Source of the DNA: Alphaproteobacteria bacterium
GTDB taxonomy: Bacteria > Pseudomonadota > Alphaproteobacteria > JAAEOK01
Reading direction: 5' to 3'
Length of the DNA: 64,000 nt
NCBI GenBank assembly: GCA_024244705.1
Contig: JAAEOK010000032.1
Coordinates: 62,001 to 126,000 of the forward strand
Shown: one piece after another, positions 7,310 through 16,309 of the stretch
How positions within the stretch are numbered: the first letter of the stretch is position 1
Layout of the letters: every line of letters starts with the position of its first letter
Program-made: the position numbers and the translations under genes
The notes under the pieces: model-generated
Seen by the model: only the letters and a program-made list of their open reading frames with translations
Databases searched by the model: none
Told to the model about the DNA's origin: nothing

Positions 7310-9607
7310 ATGCTCTCCCGAAACCTGGAACAGAGTCTCCACCGCGCGCTCGACCTTGCCAACCAGCGTAGCCACGAATACGCAACGCTCGAGCACCTGC
7401 TTCTGGCGCTTGCCGACGACCAGGACGCGAAAGCAGTATTCCATGCCTGCGGTGTCGATATCGACCTGTTGCGGCAAAACCTGGAAGACTACTTGGATAG
7501 CGAACTCGACTCGCTCGTCAGTCATGCCAACGAAGAGGCCACTCCGACCGCCGGGTTCCAGCGCGCGTTGCAGCGGGCGGCGATCCATGTCCAATCGTCG
7601 GGGCGCGAAGAGGTAACCGGCGCCAATGTGCTGGTAGCAATTTTTGCCGAGCGCGAATCCCACGCCGTGTACTTCCTTCAAGAGCAAGAAATGACCCGCT
7701 ATGACGCGGTCAATTATATTTCTCACGGTATTGCCAAGGTCCCAGGACAGTCGGCGGCCGGCGGCGTCGACGGAGCGGATCCCGATGCCGCAGCGGAACA
7801 AGTCAACAAACAAGGTGACGAAGCGCTCCGCGCCTATTGCGTCAATCTCAACGAGAAGGCGAGCGACGGCCGAATCGATCCGCTTATCGGGCGCGAGGAC
7901 GAGGTCGAGCGCACGATTCAAATCCTGTGCCGCCGACAAAAGAACAATCCCCTCTATGTCGGCGACCCGGGAGTCGGAAAGACCGCCATCGCCGAGGGCT
8001 TGGCCCGCCGCATTGTCAATCGCGAGGTGCCCGAGGTTTTGCAGGATGCGACCATATACGCCCTCGACATGGGGGCGTTGTTGGCCGGCACCCGGTACCG
8101 CGGAGATTTCGAGGAACGCATCAAGGCGGTGCTCTCCGAACTCCAGGCCCGCGAGGGAGCGATATTGTTCATCGATGAGATCCACACCGTCATCGGCGCA
8201 GGCGCTACCAGCGGTGGCTCGATGGACGCCTCGAACATGCTCAAGCCGTCGCTTGCGAGCGGCCAGCTGCGCTGTATCGGTTCGACCACGTACAAGGAGT
8301 ACCGTAACTATTTCGAAAAGGACCGCGCCTTGGTGCGGCGTTTTCAGAAGATCGACATCTATGAGCCATCGGTCGAGGATACCGTCAAAATCATGCGTGG
8401 CCTAAAGCCTTACTACGAGGCGCACCACAGCGTGCGGTACACGGCGGAGGCTATTCGCGCCTCTGTTGAGTTGGCTGACCGCTATATCAACGACCGCAAG
8501 CTCCCGGATAAGGCGATCGACGTAATCGACGAGGTTGGTGCCGCACAATGGCTCAAGCCGGCGAAGAAGAGACGCAAGACGATCGGCGTCAAGGATGTCG
8601 AAGCGATCGTCGCCAAAATCGCACGCATTCCGCCGAAATCGGTATCGCGCGACGACAGCAAAGTGTTGCAGAATCTGGAGCGCGATCTTGGCCGGATGGT
8701 CTACGGCCAGCACCAGGCCATTCAATCTTTGGCCAGCGCGATCAAGCTGTCGCGTGCCGGCTTGCGTGAGCCGGAGAAGCCGATCGGCAGTTACCTTTTT
8801 TCCGGCCCGACCGGTGTCGGCAAAACCGAAGTGGCGCGGCAACTGGCGCTAACCTTGGGCATCGAGCTGATCCGATTCGATATGTCGGAATACATGGAGC
8901 GGCACAGCGTTTCGCGTCTCATTGGCGCACCGCCGGGCTATGTCGGTTTCGATCAAGGCGGATTGCTGACCGACGCCATCGATCAGCATCCCCATGCGGT
9001 GCTGCTACTCGACGAAATAGAGAAGGCGCATCACGACCTGTTCAATATCCTGCTTCAGGTCATGGATCACGGCAAGTTGACCGACCACAATGGTAAGACC
9101 ATCGATTTTCGGAATGTGATCCTGATCATGACGACGAACGCTGGTGCGGCTGACTTGGCCAAACCTGCGATCGGCTTTGAACGCCATAGCCGAGAGGGCG
9201 ATGATCAAGAGGCGATCGAGCGGCTGTTCACTCCCGAATTCCGCAATCGCCTGGACGCGATGATCGGATTCGCCGCGTTGAATCCGAAGGTCGTGCGACG
9301 CGTTGTCGATAAATTTATCATGCAGCTCGAGGAGCAATTGGCCGACCGCAGCGTGACTATCGCGTTGACCGATGCGGCCCGCGACTGGCTGGCAGAACGC
9401 GGTTACGATGATCGTTTTGGCGCTCGCCCGCTTGCACGATTGATCCAGGAGCAGATCAAGAAGGCACTGGCCGAAGAACTGCTGTTTGGCCGCTTGGTCA
9501 AGGGCGGAACCGTCTTGGTCGATTTGTCTGAGGGGGCGCTCACGTTTACCTATCCCGACGCAGATGAACCTTCGGGTGGTAAGAAGGAACCTGCCTACGT
9601 CGAATAG
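7310..9607 (+). CDS. clpA: ATP-dependent Clp protease ATP-binding subunit ClpA
   Basis: Hsp100 unfoldase that feeds substrates to ClpP. The 765-aa product has the N-terminal Clp-N repeat domain (residues about 1-145, ClpS docking), then AAA+ module 1 with Walker A GDPGVGKT and Walker B ILFIDE, no long middle coiled coil (which separates it from ClpB), AAA+ module 2 with Walker A GPTGVGKT and Walker B LLLDE, and the C-terminal ClpB-D2-small domain. It follows clpS by 7 bases and must be co-transcribed. ClpP is not in the window. A few residues after the AAA+ core (PSGGKKE) form the usual short polar tail. Confidence 0.97.
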   Translation: MLSRNLEQSLHRALDLANQRSHEYATLEHLLLALADDQDAKAVFHACGVDIDLLRQNLEDYLDSELDSLVSHANEEATPTAGFQRALQRAAIHVQSSGREEVTGANVLVAIFAERESHAVYFLQEQEMTRYDAVNYISHGIAKVPGQSAAGGVDGADPDAAAEQVNKQGDEALRAYCVNLNEKASDGRIDPLIGREDEVERTIQILCRRQKNNPLYVGDPGVGKTAIAEGLARRIVNREVPEVLQDATIYALDMGALLAGTRYRGDFEERIKAVLSELQAREGAILFIDEIHTVIGAGATSGGSMDASNMLKPSLASGQLRCIGSTTYKEYRNYFEKDRALVRRFQKIDIYEPSVEDTVKIMRGLKPYYEAHHSVRYTAEAIRASVELADRYINDRKLPDKAIDVIDEVGAAQWLKPAKKRRKTIGVKDVEAIVAKIARIPPKSVSRDDSKVLQNLERDLGRMVYGQHQAIQSLASAIKLSRAGLREPEKPIGSYLFSGPTGVGKTEVARQLALTLGIELIRFDMSEYMERHSVSRLIGAPPGYVGFDQGGLLTDAIDQHPHAVLLLDEIEKAHHDLFNILLQVMDHGKLTDHNGKTIDFRNVILIMTTNAGAADLAKPAIGFERHSREGDDQEAIERLFTPEFRNRLDAMIGFAALNPKVVRRVVDKFIMQLEEQLADRSVTIALTDAARDWLAERGYDDRFGARPLARLIQEQIKKALAEELLFGRLVKGGTVLVDLSEGALTFTYPDADEPSGGKKEPAYVE

Positions 9608-9674
9608 CGCGAGCGTTCGTCAAGATTTTCCGCTAAATCGAGCCCACCCCCGAAGCCAAGGCAGGTGATAGTCC

Positions 9675-10802
9675 ATGCTCGATTTTCTCGACGAAATTCG
9701 CGTCGTCGACATCAGCCAATATGTGCCAGGGCCTTATGCGTCTTTGCAGCTCGCCGACATGGGGGCCGACGTGGTCAAAGTCGAACCGCCGGCGGGCGAT
9801 CCGATGCGCACCTTCGGCGCGGTCGATTCCGACGGCATTTCGCCGCTTTACAAGGTCGTCAATGGCGGTAAGACCGTCGTCCGTGTCGACCTCAAGTCGG
9901 ACGAGGGCAAGACCGTCTTCGAAAACCTGATTGCTGCGGCTGACGTACTGGTCGAGTCGTTCCGCCCAGGGGTCCTGGAACGCCTTGGCTTTGGCAGAGA
10001 ACGCCTACGGGTGCTCAATCCCGCACTCGTCTACTGCGCCCTCTCCGGCTGGGGACAGACAGGTCCATACCGACATAAGGCCGGACACGATCTCAACTAT
10101 ATGGCCCTAGGCGGCGGCCTCGTGGCTTCTGGCACGCGCGAACGACCAGTCATGGCTTGGCCACCAACCGCAGACTACGCAAGCGGTGTGCAGGCTGCGG
10201 CGGCAATCTGCGGTGCGCTCGCGCGCCGCGCGCGGACTGGCGCCGGCGCGTTCATCGATACCAGTTTGGCCGACACCGTTTTGGCCTGGCAAAGCGGGGG
10301 CCTTACGGCGGCACAACGTCCGGAAATTGCGCCACGCCGAGCGGGTAACCCGATAAACGGCGGCGCCGCATGCTATCAGATCTACCGCACCCGGGATGGG
10401 CGCTTTCTGACGCTCGGTAATCTCGAGGAAAAGTTCTGGGTAAATTTTGCCATTGCGGCCGGCCGGCCCGAATGGGGTCCGCGGCAGTGGGAGCCGATGC
10501 CGCAGGAAGACCTTATTGCCGAGGTTCAGAGCGAGATCGAAAAGCGCTCGCTGGCGGAATGGGAGGCCATTCTGGACAAGGTCGATACTTGTTTTCAGGC
10601 GGCGCTCGAGTTTAGCGAAATCCCCGACCATCCTCACGTCCGTGCCCGCGCCTTGGCGCGAAACACCGGCAGCGAAACGGAACCGCGCGTCGAGGTGTCA
10701 TTTCCGGCGATCGTCGACGATCGGCCGCCGCCGGCGAGGCCGCCAGTCAGGGAACTTTCGGCCACGGCGGTCGTGGAGCGGTGGCGGAGCGGCAATCAAT
10801 AG
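9675..10802 (+). CDS. CaiB/BaiF family CoA-transferase
   Basis: Class III CoA-transferase, moving CoA between carboxylic acids through an aspartyl-CoA intermediate. The 375-aa product starts VVDISQYVPGPYASLQLADMGADVVKVEPP, the typical entry to the fold, and GAFIDTSLADT contains the candidate catalytic Asp. Start ATG 9675 is preceded by AGGTGAT at an acceptable distance. The best-known homologues include alpha-methylacyl-CoA racemase-like and formyl-CoA transferase-like enzymes; the overall look (GWGQTGPYRHKAGHDLNYMALGG) is closest to the racemase-like group, which is an inference. It stands alone between clpA and a convergent gene, so context does not identify the substrate. Confidence 0.85.
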   Translation: MLDFLDEIRVVDISQYVPGPYASLQLADMGADVVKVEPPAGDPMRTFGAVDSDGISPLYKVVNGGKTVVRVDLKSDEGKTVFENLIAAADVLVESFRPGVLERLGFGRERLRVLNPALVYCALSGWGQTGPYRHKAGHDLNYMALGGGLVASGTRERPVMAWPPTADYASGVQAAAAICGALARRARTGAGAFIDTSLADTVLAWQSGGLTAAQRPEIAPRRAGNPINGGAACYQIYRTRDGRFLTLGNLEEKFWVNFAIAAGRPEWGPRQWEPMPQEDLIAEVQSEIEKRSLAEWEAILDKVDTCFQAALEFSEIPDHPHVRARALARNTGSETEPRVEVSFPAIVDDRPPPARPPVRELSATAVVERWRSGNQ

Positions 10803-10840
10803 CCGTCGTTGTGTTTTCGATCCGTCCTACCAATCCACCG

Positions 10841-12022
10841 TTACCGGAATTCGAGAGTAGTTTCGACGATATAGCGGGCGAGAAGATCGTGAGCGCGCCC
10901 GTTGGGATGCGGATCCTCGGGGTGGACCCGAAACTCTGGCGCGTCAAACCCGGGCGCCGGAATAATGGCGTCGATTGGGTGCACGTTAATGCCGTCGGCC
11001 GCCAGACGCTGGGCCAGCCCGCTGCCCGGATAGGATTTGGTGTCGGCGCGAAGCACGACGTGGAATGCGGCATCGGGATAGCGATCCGAGACGACGCGGC
11101 GTGATTCCTTGATTATCGCTGCCATCAGGTCGAGGTCGGAATTCCAAATTCTCTCTTTGACCAGCCTCCTGTAGAGGAAGGATTTATCCAGCTGATTGCG
11201 AATTCGGCGGCTACCGAACGTGTCTTGCAAAGCCCCAGTGTCGTTGAAATTCCCCTGCCGCACGGCGCGCCCGGCACCATCGAGTACGTATCGCGGACCT
11301 CGCTTGTCCCATCTCGCACGGCCGCTCGCGCGAATCGCATGATGGGGAATTGCCTGGTAGAAAACGTACTCCGGCCGGCAGTCGACAACGTCCTCGACCA
11401 TGCCGCTTTCGAGCGCGGCCAGCATCTGGTGCGTACCATAGCCGTTGAGGCCGAAATTGTAGGTGCGGTACCGGCCCTCGGTCAGCACGCCAACCCTATA
11501 ATGGACGGCATTCTCGTCGTCGACACCGACTCCGAAAGTCATCGATCCGCCAAAGAAGAGGATACAGGGTATATCGCGTCCGCCGGCGTCGGGCGGCGAA
11601 ATACGCAGGCCGTTCTTACCGATCCGATACCGGGACTGGTAGAGCAATTCACCGTCTTGCCAGACAGCCAAACGGCCGTCGGCATTTGGCCGCGCGGCGT
11701 ACCCAAGGTCCGAATGAGGTCGTGAAAACCCCGTTCGGTTGCCTTGATCATCGACGGCGATTCCGCGATGGATATTCAATTCTGCGGCGGTCCCATACGC
11801 ATAGTAGAATTCGAACCCGCCAAGGACGGCAACCGCGGTGGCGCCGCAAATGGCTGCCGCCCTGATCGCCGGGGCCCTGGTCAGGAATGCCGCGGCGATA
11901 AATGCCAAGGCCCATGCAATGGAAATCCAGACATATGGAGTAGAAATAAATTTGAGCGCCGCGAGCGAAAATACGGCCGCCGCGACCATCGCGGAAAACG
12001 AAATCAACGAACGTCGTTTCAT
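10841..12022 (-). CDS. Membrane-anchored SGNH-hydrolase-like protein
   Basis: A 393-aa protein with three or so hydrophobic segments in the first 100 residues (LISFSAMVAAAVFSLAAL, WISIAWALAFIAAAFL, AAAICGATAVAVLGGF) followed by an extracytoplasmic SGNH-like domain. The SGNH blocks are recognisable: FFGGSMTFG (Ser block I), YNFGLNGYGT (blocks II/III) and HPEDPHPNGRAHD (block V Asp/His). This resembles proteins acting on esters or acetyl groups of envelope glycans, but the substrate is not known. I place the start at ATG 12022 (MKRRSL just before the first membrane segment); the frame stays open to 12073. It is convergent with the CoA-transferase gene. Confidence 0.65.
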   Translation of the reverse strand: MKRRSLISFSAMVAAAVFSLAALKFISTPYVWISIAWALAFIAAAFLTRAPAIRAAAICGATAVAVLGGFEFYYAYGTAAELNIHRGIAVDDQGNRTGFSRPHSDLGYAARPNADGRLAVWQDGELLYQSRYRIGKNGLRISPPDAGGRDIPCILFFGGSMTFGVGVDDENAVHYRVGVLTEGRYRTYNFGLNGYGTHQMLAALESGMVEDVVDCRPEYVFYQAIPHHAIRASGRARWDKRGPRYVLDGAGRAVRQGNFNDTGALQDTFGSRRIRNQLDKSFLYRRLVKERIWNSDLDLMAAIIKESRRVVSDRYPDAAFHVVLRADTKSYPGSGLAQRLAADGINVHPIDAIIPAPGFDAPEFRVHPEDPHPNGRAHDLLARYIVETTLEFR

Positions 12023-12160
12023 CAATTCGAATCGCGGGCTGCGTGCGCCCAGGATCGGCCCAGCCGGTCCCAAACCCTCGAGATGACATCGGATGGCGTC
12101 GATCCCCGCATCGCATCGGGCCTAGATCAAAGACAAAAACAATTTCGGTTGACGCTTGTT

Positions 12161-12961
12161 CTATTCGGCCAGATCACCGCGTAGTGCGCGATGGGCCCGC
12201 TTGGCCCATTCGTCAGCGAGCTCGTTATCGGGTGAGACGCCATAGCCGCCGTCGAGGTAAGTCTCCGCCAGCTTTTCCATAGCCGTAACATGGCCGGCGT
12301 CCGCCGCACGGTTGAGCCAAGCAAAGGCATTTTCTTGGCTGGCCTCGGTGCCATAGCCTAGGCGGTAGGATTCCGATAGTTCGAACATGGCCAGCTCCGA
12401 CCCCAGTTCAGCCGCCTTTTGGAGCGCGGCGAAGGCCTCGTCCTTGCGGCCGACCTGAGCGAATATGATGCTGGCGGCGAGCTGTGCCTCGCGGTAGTCG
12501 GGCTCGAGTTCGATCGCGCGCGACAATAAATCGGCGCCATGCCTATATTGATGAAGCGCGATAAGCGTGACGCCGTAGTCGTATTGGGCACGCGCGTCGA
12601 GGGGTCGTTCGATGGCCAGCACCTCATATGCTGCTAGCGACCCGGCTTCGTCGCCGAAGACCAACAGCCCGCCTGCCAGCTGACGGCGCAGTTCGACATT
12701 ATCCGGATCCGCCTCAAGAGCGCGCCGGCAATTGTCTACGATCCCGATTGGTGCCTCGGCTTCGCACAATGTGGCCAAAGGATTATCGGTCCCGAACGTG
12801 GTCGCCGGTGCGATCAGTGTCGTTCCCAATATGGCGGCTGCCCAAACCTTCCACATGTGCAACGGCTTGCCTGAAAACAATCCGGTACGTAGGGCTTTGG
12901 CGCGGTAGACCAGATTCATTCGGATGAGCCCCAATTCTTCAGTCTCTGTCATCACCGCCAT
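12161..12961 (-). CDS. TPR/Sel1-repeat protein, probably exported
   Basis: The protein has a hydrophobic segment (WKVWAAAILGTTLIAPATTFG) that looks like a signal peptide if translation starts at an internal ATG at about 12856. Two to three tetratricopeptide repeats follow (ALEADPDNVELRRQLAGGL, AIELEPDYREAQLAASII), then two Sel1-like repeats (AMFELSESYRLGYG with a following NAFAWLNRAADAGH). Such proteins act as periplasmic scaffolds; no catalytic motif is seen. The annotated start at 12961 lies 23 bases inside the end of the FemAB-like gene on the same strand, suggesting an operon. The true start is uncertain between 12961, 12952 and 12856. Confidence 0.7.
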   Translation of the reverse strand: MAVMTETEELGLIRMNLVYRAKALRTGLFSGKPLHMWKVWAAAILGTTLIAPATTFGTDNPLATLCEAEAPIGIVDNCRRALEADPDNVELRRQLAGGLLVFGDEAGSLAAYEVLAIERPLDARAQYDYGVTLIALHQYRHGADLLSRAIELEPDYREAQLAASIIFAQVGRKDEAFAALQKAAELGSELAMFELSESYRLGYGTEASQENAFAWLNRAADAGHVTAMEKLAETYLDGGYGVSPDNELADEWAKRAHRALRGDLAE

Positions 12962-14111
12962 TCCGGAATGGCATATGCTCGCTCAACGCTGCCATTTCAA
13001 AGGCGACGGCCTCACGTTCCTGCTCAAGGAAATTGCCTACCGCGCGTCGTAAGGCGGGATCGCCGATCCAGTGAGCGCTGAACGTCGCAACCGGCCGGTA
13101 GCCGCGGTGGACTTTGTGCGGTCCTTGCGCGCCGGCCTCGACATGGCGGAGGCCGTGTCGAATCGCATAGTCGATGGCTTGATAGTAGCAGGTCTCGAAA
13201 TGCAGGAACCGATGTTGGTGGTTGCAACCCCAATTGCGCCCATAGAGCGTATCATAGCCACGAAAGTTGAGCGCACCGGCCACCGGGCCACCGTCGTCTT
13301 CGGCCATGAACAAAACGACGCGGTCGGCGAGTTTCTCGCCGATCAGATCGAAGAACGAGCGTGTCAGATAGGGGTACCCCCATTTTCGGTCGCTGGTGTT
13401 GTGATAGAAGCGAAAGAACGCGTCCCAATGAGCAGGCTGCAACGCAGCGCCGGAAAGCGAGCGCACGGTTAGGTCGGATTCAAGGGCGCGCCGGCGCTCC
13501 TTTCGAATATCCTTTCGCCGGCGAGAATTTAGCGACGCCAGGAATTCCTCGAAGTCTTCGTATCCGTCGTTTACCCAATGGAATTGCTCGCCGATGCGCT
13601 GGAGCATTCCGATTTCCCCGCACCGGGCAAACTCGTCCCGGGTGGGGAACGTGATGTGAAGCGATGAGATCTCCAGTTGCTGGGCAACCTGGATCATGGC
13701 GGAAACCAGTCCGTCACGGATACGTGATGTGTCTGTTCCCGGACGCGCCAAGAGCCGGGGGCCGGTCACCGGCGTAAACGGAACCGCACACTGCAATTTC
13801 GGATAGTACCGGCCTCCAGCGCGCTCGTAGGCGTCGGCCCAGCCGTGATCGAAGACATACTCACCCTGGGAATGGGTCTTCAGGTAGAGTGGTGCGCAAC
13901 CCAGAACCTGGCCGTCGCCGCCTTCGATTGCGACATGATGCGGCAGCCACCCGGTTTCTGCAGCGACTGAGCCGCTGTCCTCGAGAGCCGAGAGAAAATC
14001 GAAGCTGACGAATGGGTTATCGTTGCCGGCGCAGGCGTCCCAGGAGTCTCGGCCGATCGCCGCAATGCGATTGACGGTACGAGCGGTGAGCGGTTCCAAT
14101 CCATCGGGCAT
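12939..14111 (-). CDS. FemAB-like / DUF482 GNAT-fold acyltransferase
   Basis: A 390-aa member of the peptidogalycan biosynthesis/recognition family (PF04339), a double GNAT-fold group related to FemABX aminoacyl transferases. Family landmarks are DACAGNDNPFVSFDFLSALEDSGSV at the N terminus, the KLQCAVPFTPVTGPRLL segment, the basic SRRRKDIRKERRR stretch, and the acceptor region RNWGCNHQHRFLHFETCYYQAI followed by GAQGPHKVHRGY. The biochemical reaction of this family is not settled; membership is clear. The gene ends inside the start of the TPR protein. About 70 bases upstream of its start lies a strong terminator hairpin that ends a possible structured RNA, so it may be transcribed through an attenuated leader. 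Confidence 0.85.
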   Translation of the reverse strand: MPDGLEPLTARTVNRIAAIGRDSWDACAGNDNPFVSFDFLSALEDSGSVAAETGWLPHHVAIEGGDGQVLGCAPLYLKTHSQGEYVFDHGWADAYERAGGRYYPKLQCAVPFTPVTGPRLLARPGTDTSRIRDGLVSAMIQVAQQLEISSLHITFPTRDEFARCGEIGMLQRIGEQFHWVNDGYEDFEEFLASLNSRRRKDIRKERRRALESDLTVRSLSGAALQPAHWDAFFRFYHNTSDRKWGYPYLTRSFFDLIGEKLADRVVLFMAEDDGGPVAGALNFRGYDTLYGRNWGCNHQHRFLHFETCYYQAIDYAIRHGLRHVEAGAQGPHKVHRGYRPVATFSAHWIGDPALRRAVGNFLEQEREAVAFEMAALSEHMPFRNGGDDRD

Positions 14112-14182
14112 GGCCGATTATATGCGGATTCGTGCGGACGAAGAAAAGGTTCCAATTTAAGCCGAGCAAGCGATTGGGAGAG

Positions 14183-14218
14183 AAAAAAGGCCGGAATCCG
14201 GTTGCCCGGACTCCGGCC
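14183..14218 (-). terminator. Strong intrinsic terminator
   Basis: Minus strand: a 13-bp stem (arms 14206-14218 and 14189-14201, one G-U pair, rich in GGCCGG) with a four-base loop, followed directly by six T residues (complement of 14183-14188). It lies about 190 bases beyond the stop of the cysteine hydrolase gene and about 70 bases before the FemAB-like start. Confidence 0.8.
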
Positions 14219-14402
14219 GCTCCGAACAGGGACAAGGAGGGGTAACCTCTCGCATCGATCGCTTGATCGACCCACCATGTGGCTTTCGCCACAAGGCAGG
14301 AGTTGGTGATGGCCGCGAGGCAACCTTTGCCCTGCTGGATTCCTGGCTTTATCTCCCCATGTCGGGGCTACGCCGAATCTCTGTGATCCCGACTTAGCCC
14401 GA
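14183..14402 (-). ncRNA. Candidate structured RNA or attenuated leader
   Basis: The 220 bases between the cysteine hydrolase stop and the terminator read, on the minus strand, as a row of hairpins: GGGCTA and GTCGGG near the 5' end can both pair with TAGCCCCGAC (mutually exclusive pairings); GGCAA/TTGCC with a three-base loop (14319-14331); TGTGGC-GAAA-GCCACA with a GNRA tetraloop (14278-14293); TCGATC-AAGC-GATCGA (14255-14270); and then the strong terminator. No open frame in this stretch has a ribosome site or family similarity. It could be an independent small RNA, a 3'-UTR-derived RNA, or a leader controlling the FemAB-like gene by attenuation. I do not recognise the family. Confidence 0.4.
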
Positions 14403-14410
14403 ATGACCCG

Positions 14411-15232
14411 TTACGCGCCGATCATCTCGACTGCCTCGTCCGTCCACCACACGCCGTTGGCGATGTAGCGGAAGTTGGTAATCGCAGCCAGGTAACCGTC
14501 GCCTTCAGGCAGCATCGCGGCGGCTGTGGCGTCTCGAATGACGGCAACTTCGAAACCCTGCTCGAGCAGTTCCCGCAGATGGGCTTCGACGCACAGATTC
14601 GCCGACATGCCGGCCAATATCACCTGATCAACGCGGTTCTTACGTAGCTGCAGCACCAGATCGTTGTTTTCGGGCCCGTAGACCTTATGAGGCGATGCGA
14701 CGATCGTTTGACCATCTTCGATATAGGGTTTGTACTGCGGCATGAAATCGGCCCCGGAATCGACAAAACCGTCGAGATCCAATGGGCCCTTGCGGTCGAA
14801 CATGCCGATCGCGTGCATAAGTTTCTCCAGCGGGCCGCCGAATTGCCAGCCGTGGTCGGTCGGATAGTAGTAATGCGGGGAAATCGCCACCGTCATGCCG
14901 GCGGCTTTGGCCGCTTTGAGAAGTTTTTCGATATTTTCGACCGTGCCGTGCTGCTGCACGCTTTTGCCCACTACGCCCCAGGTAACTCCATCCGGACTCA
15001 GAAAATCCACCTGTGGATCGGTGACAACCAACGCCGCGCGTTTCTGATCCAGAACCATGCCCGCATTGGGTAGGGCCGGTTCGCTGGGATCGGCATAGGG
15101 ATCTTCGGCGGCGGCGACAGAGCCGGTCAAAGCCGTTGCTGCCGTCGCTGCGGCCACGCCCGCAACGGCGGTCGTTGTCAGGAAAGAACGACGGTCGAGA
15201 CCGTGAACGTTGCTACACTTGCTTTCGCACAT
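14411..15232 (-). CDS. Tat-exported isochorismatase-family cysteine hydrolase
   Basis: A 273-aa cysteine hydrolase with a twin-arginine signal: DRRSFLTTTAVAG followed by an alanine-rich hydrophobic stretch and a likely cleavage after VAAAE (about residue 43). The isochorismatase catalytic triad is visible as Asp in LVVTDPQVDF, Lys in ASPHKVYG and Cys in MSANLCVEAHL. Members hydrolyse amides or enol ethers (nicotinamidase, ureidoacrylate hydrolase and others); most are cytoplasmic, so Tat export of a folded enzyme is unusual. A good GGGAG ribosome site precedes ATG 15232. It faces an AraC regulator across 135 bases, with a RidA gene convergent beyond it. The substrate is unknown. Confidence 0.85.
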   Translation of the reverse strand: MCESKCSNVHGLDRRSFLTTTAVAGVAAATAATALTGSVAAAEDPYADPSEPALPNAGMVLDQKRAALVVTDPQVDFLSPDGVTWGVVGKSVQQHGTVENIEKLLKAAKAAGMTVAISPHYYYPTDHGWQFGGPLEKLMHAIGMFDRKGPLDLDGFVDSGADFMPQYKPYIEDGQTIVASPHKVYGPENNDLVLQLRKNRVDQVILAGMSANLCVEAHLRELLEQGFEVAVIRDATAAAMLPEGDGYLAAITNFRYIANGVWWTDEAVEMIGA

Positions 15233-15367
15233 AAGAAAACTCCCTGGCGCTGCATTTGGGTTACGAATTCGCGGCTAAGTATGCGCAAAGTAGTGTGCTC
15301 TTGGGTCTGAATGACGTCGCTTTTCGTCCAATTGACCATTCATTCGATAGGTGGGAAAATTGCGCAT

Positions 15368-16309
15368 ATGATTCTGTTGGAAAAACTCCTCGCAGGCTTG
15401 GACGCTCGAATTGGAGCGTTTCAAGTTTGCTGCCTCGATGACGGCTGCGCGTTGCCCTTAGCGCCAAGTTTGGCGACAACCGTTCACTATGCGCTGAAGG
15501 GTTCCGGCACCCTCCGCCTCCAAAACGGTACCGCAGTCGAAATTCTTGCCGATACCTTTATTGTTGTTCCGCCGTCTTATGGGGTTTGCGTTGAAACGCG
15601 TGGCGACAGCAAAACCTATTTGAATCCGGCAACGGCGTGCTCGCCGATCTCCGCCGAGCCGGTCTACCCCAACGAAAGGCATCTCGCCGCCGGGTTGGTT
15701 ATCGCATGCGGCGGCATTCACGCGACCTACGGGCAAATTCGAGGGCTGTTCGATTATGTGGACGTCCCGTTAATCGAACGACTGGACGAGAATGAACCAA
15801 TTCGCCAAGCCTTCAAACAATTGTTGGTCGAACTGGCCGCGCCCAAGGTTGGCTCGGTCAAATTGGCCGAGTCGCTCCTCAACCAATGCCTGGTTCATCT
15901 GCTTCGGCGCTATTGCGAGAGTGGAGAATGTCGCCTTCCGTGGTTGGCCGCTTTGGAAGACATACGATTGAGCCGGGCCCTTGAGCACATGCTCGATCGT
16001 CCGGGCGATCATTATACGCTCAGTGGGCTCGCCGATCTCTCAGGCATGAGCCGGTCGGCGTTTGCCGCCGCGTTCGCCGACGCTTTTGGACGACCCCCCT
16101 TCGATCTGTTGAAAGAGATTCGCCTGCGCCGCGCCGCCGAACTACTGGTTCACTCATCCATGCCGGTCAAGGCGATCGCGGGACAGGTGGGGTTTGAAAG
16201 TCGAAGCGCTTTTTCAAGAGCATTCAAGGCGTTTTGTGGAGAGGGGCCGGAAGCGTACCGAACGCGCCTGCAACCCGAATGGAGTTACACCCGCGCCAGC
16301 GGTGCCTAA
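15368..16309 (+). CDS. AraC family transcriptional regulator
   Basis: A 313-aa regulator with an N-terminal cupin-type sensor (residues about 1-185, Cupin_6-like: FQVCCLDDGCALPLAPSLATTVHYALKGSGTL) and a C-terminal AraC double helix-turn-helix (from about residue 205), with MSRSAFAAAFADAFGRPPFDLLKEIRLRRA and VGFESRSAFSRAFKAFCGEGPEAYR. ATG 15368 is preceded by AGGTGGGAA and begins at the family-conserved LLEKLLAGLDARIG; a longer in-frame start at 15311 has no support. It is divergent from the Tat cysteine hydrolase, which it probably controls, and tail-to-tail with ridA (stop codons overlap by four bases). Confidence 0.88.
   Translation: MILLEKLLAGLDARIGAFQVCCLDDGCALPLAPSLATTVHYALKGSGTLRLQNGTAVEILADTFIVVPPSYGVCVETRGDSKTYLNPATACSPISAEPVYPNERHLAAGLVIACGGIHATYGQIRGLFDYVDVPLIERLDENEPIRQAFKQLLVELAAPKVGSVKLAESLLNQCLVHLLRRYCESGECRLPWLAALEDIRLSRALEHMLDRPGDHYTLSGLADLSGMSRSAFAAAFADAFGRPPFDLLKEIRLRRAAELLVHSSMPVKAIAGQVGFESRSAFSRAFKAFCGEGPEAYRTRLQPEWSYTRASGA

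Noticed and set aside
14300-14400. Possible cobalamin riboswitch (AAGCCAGGA-like segment on the minus strand)
   Set aside because: A short stretch resembles the 3' end of B12 riboswitches, but the CACTG and GGGAAG core elements are missing and the downstream gene is unrelated to B12.
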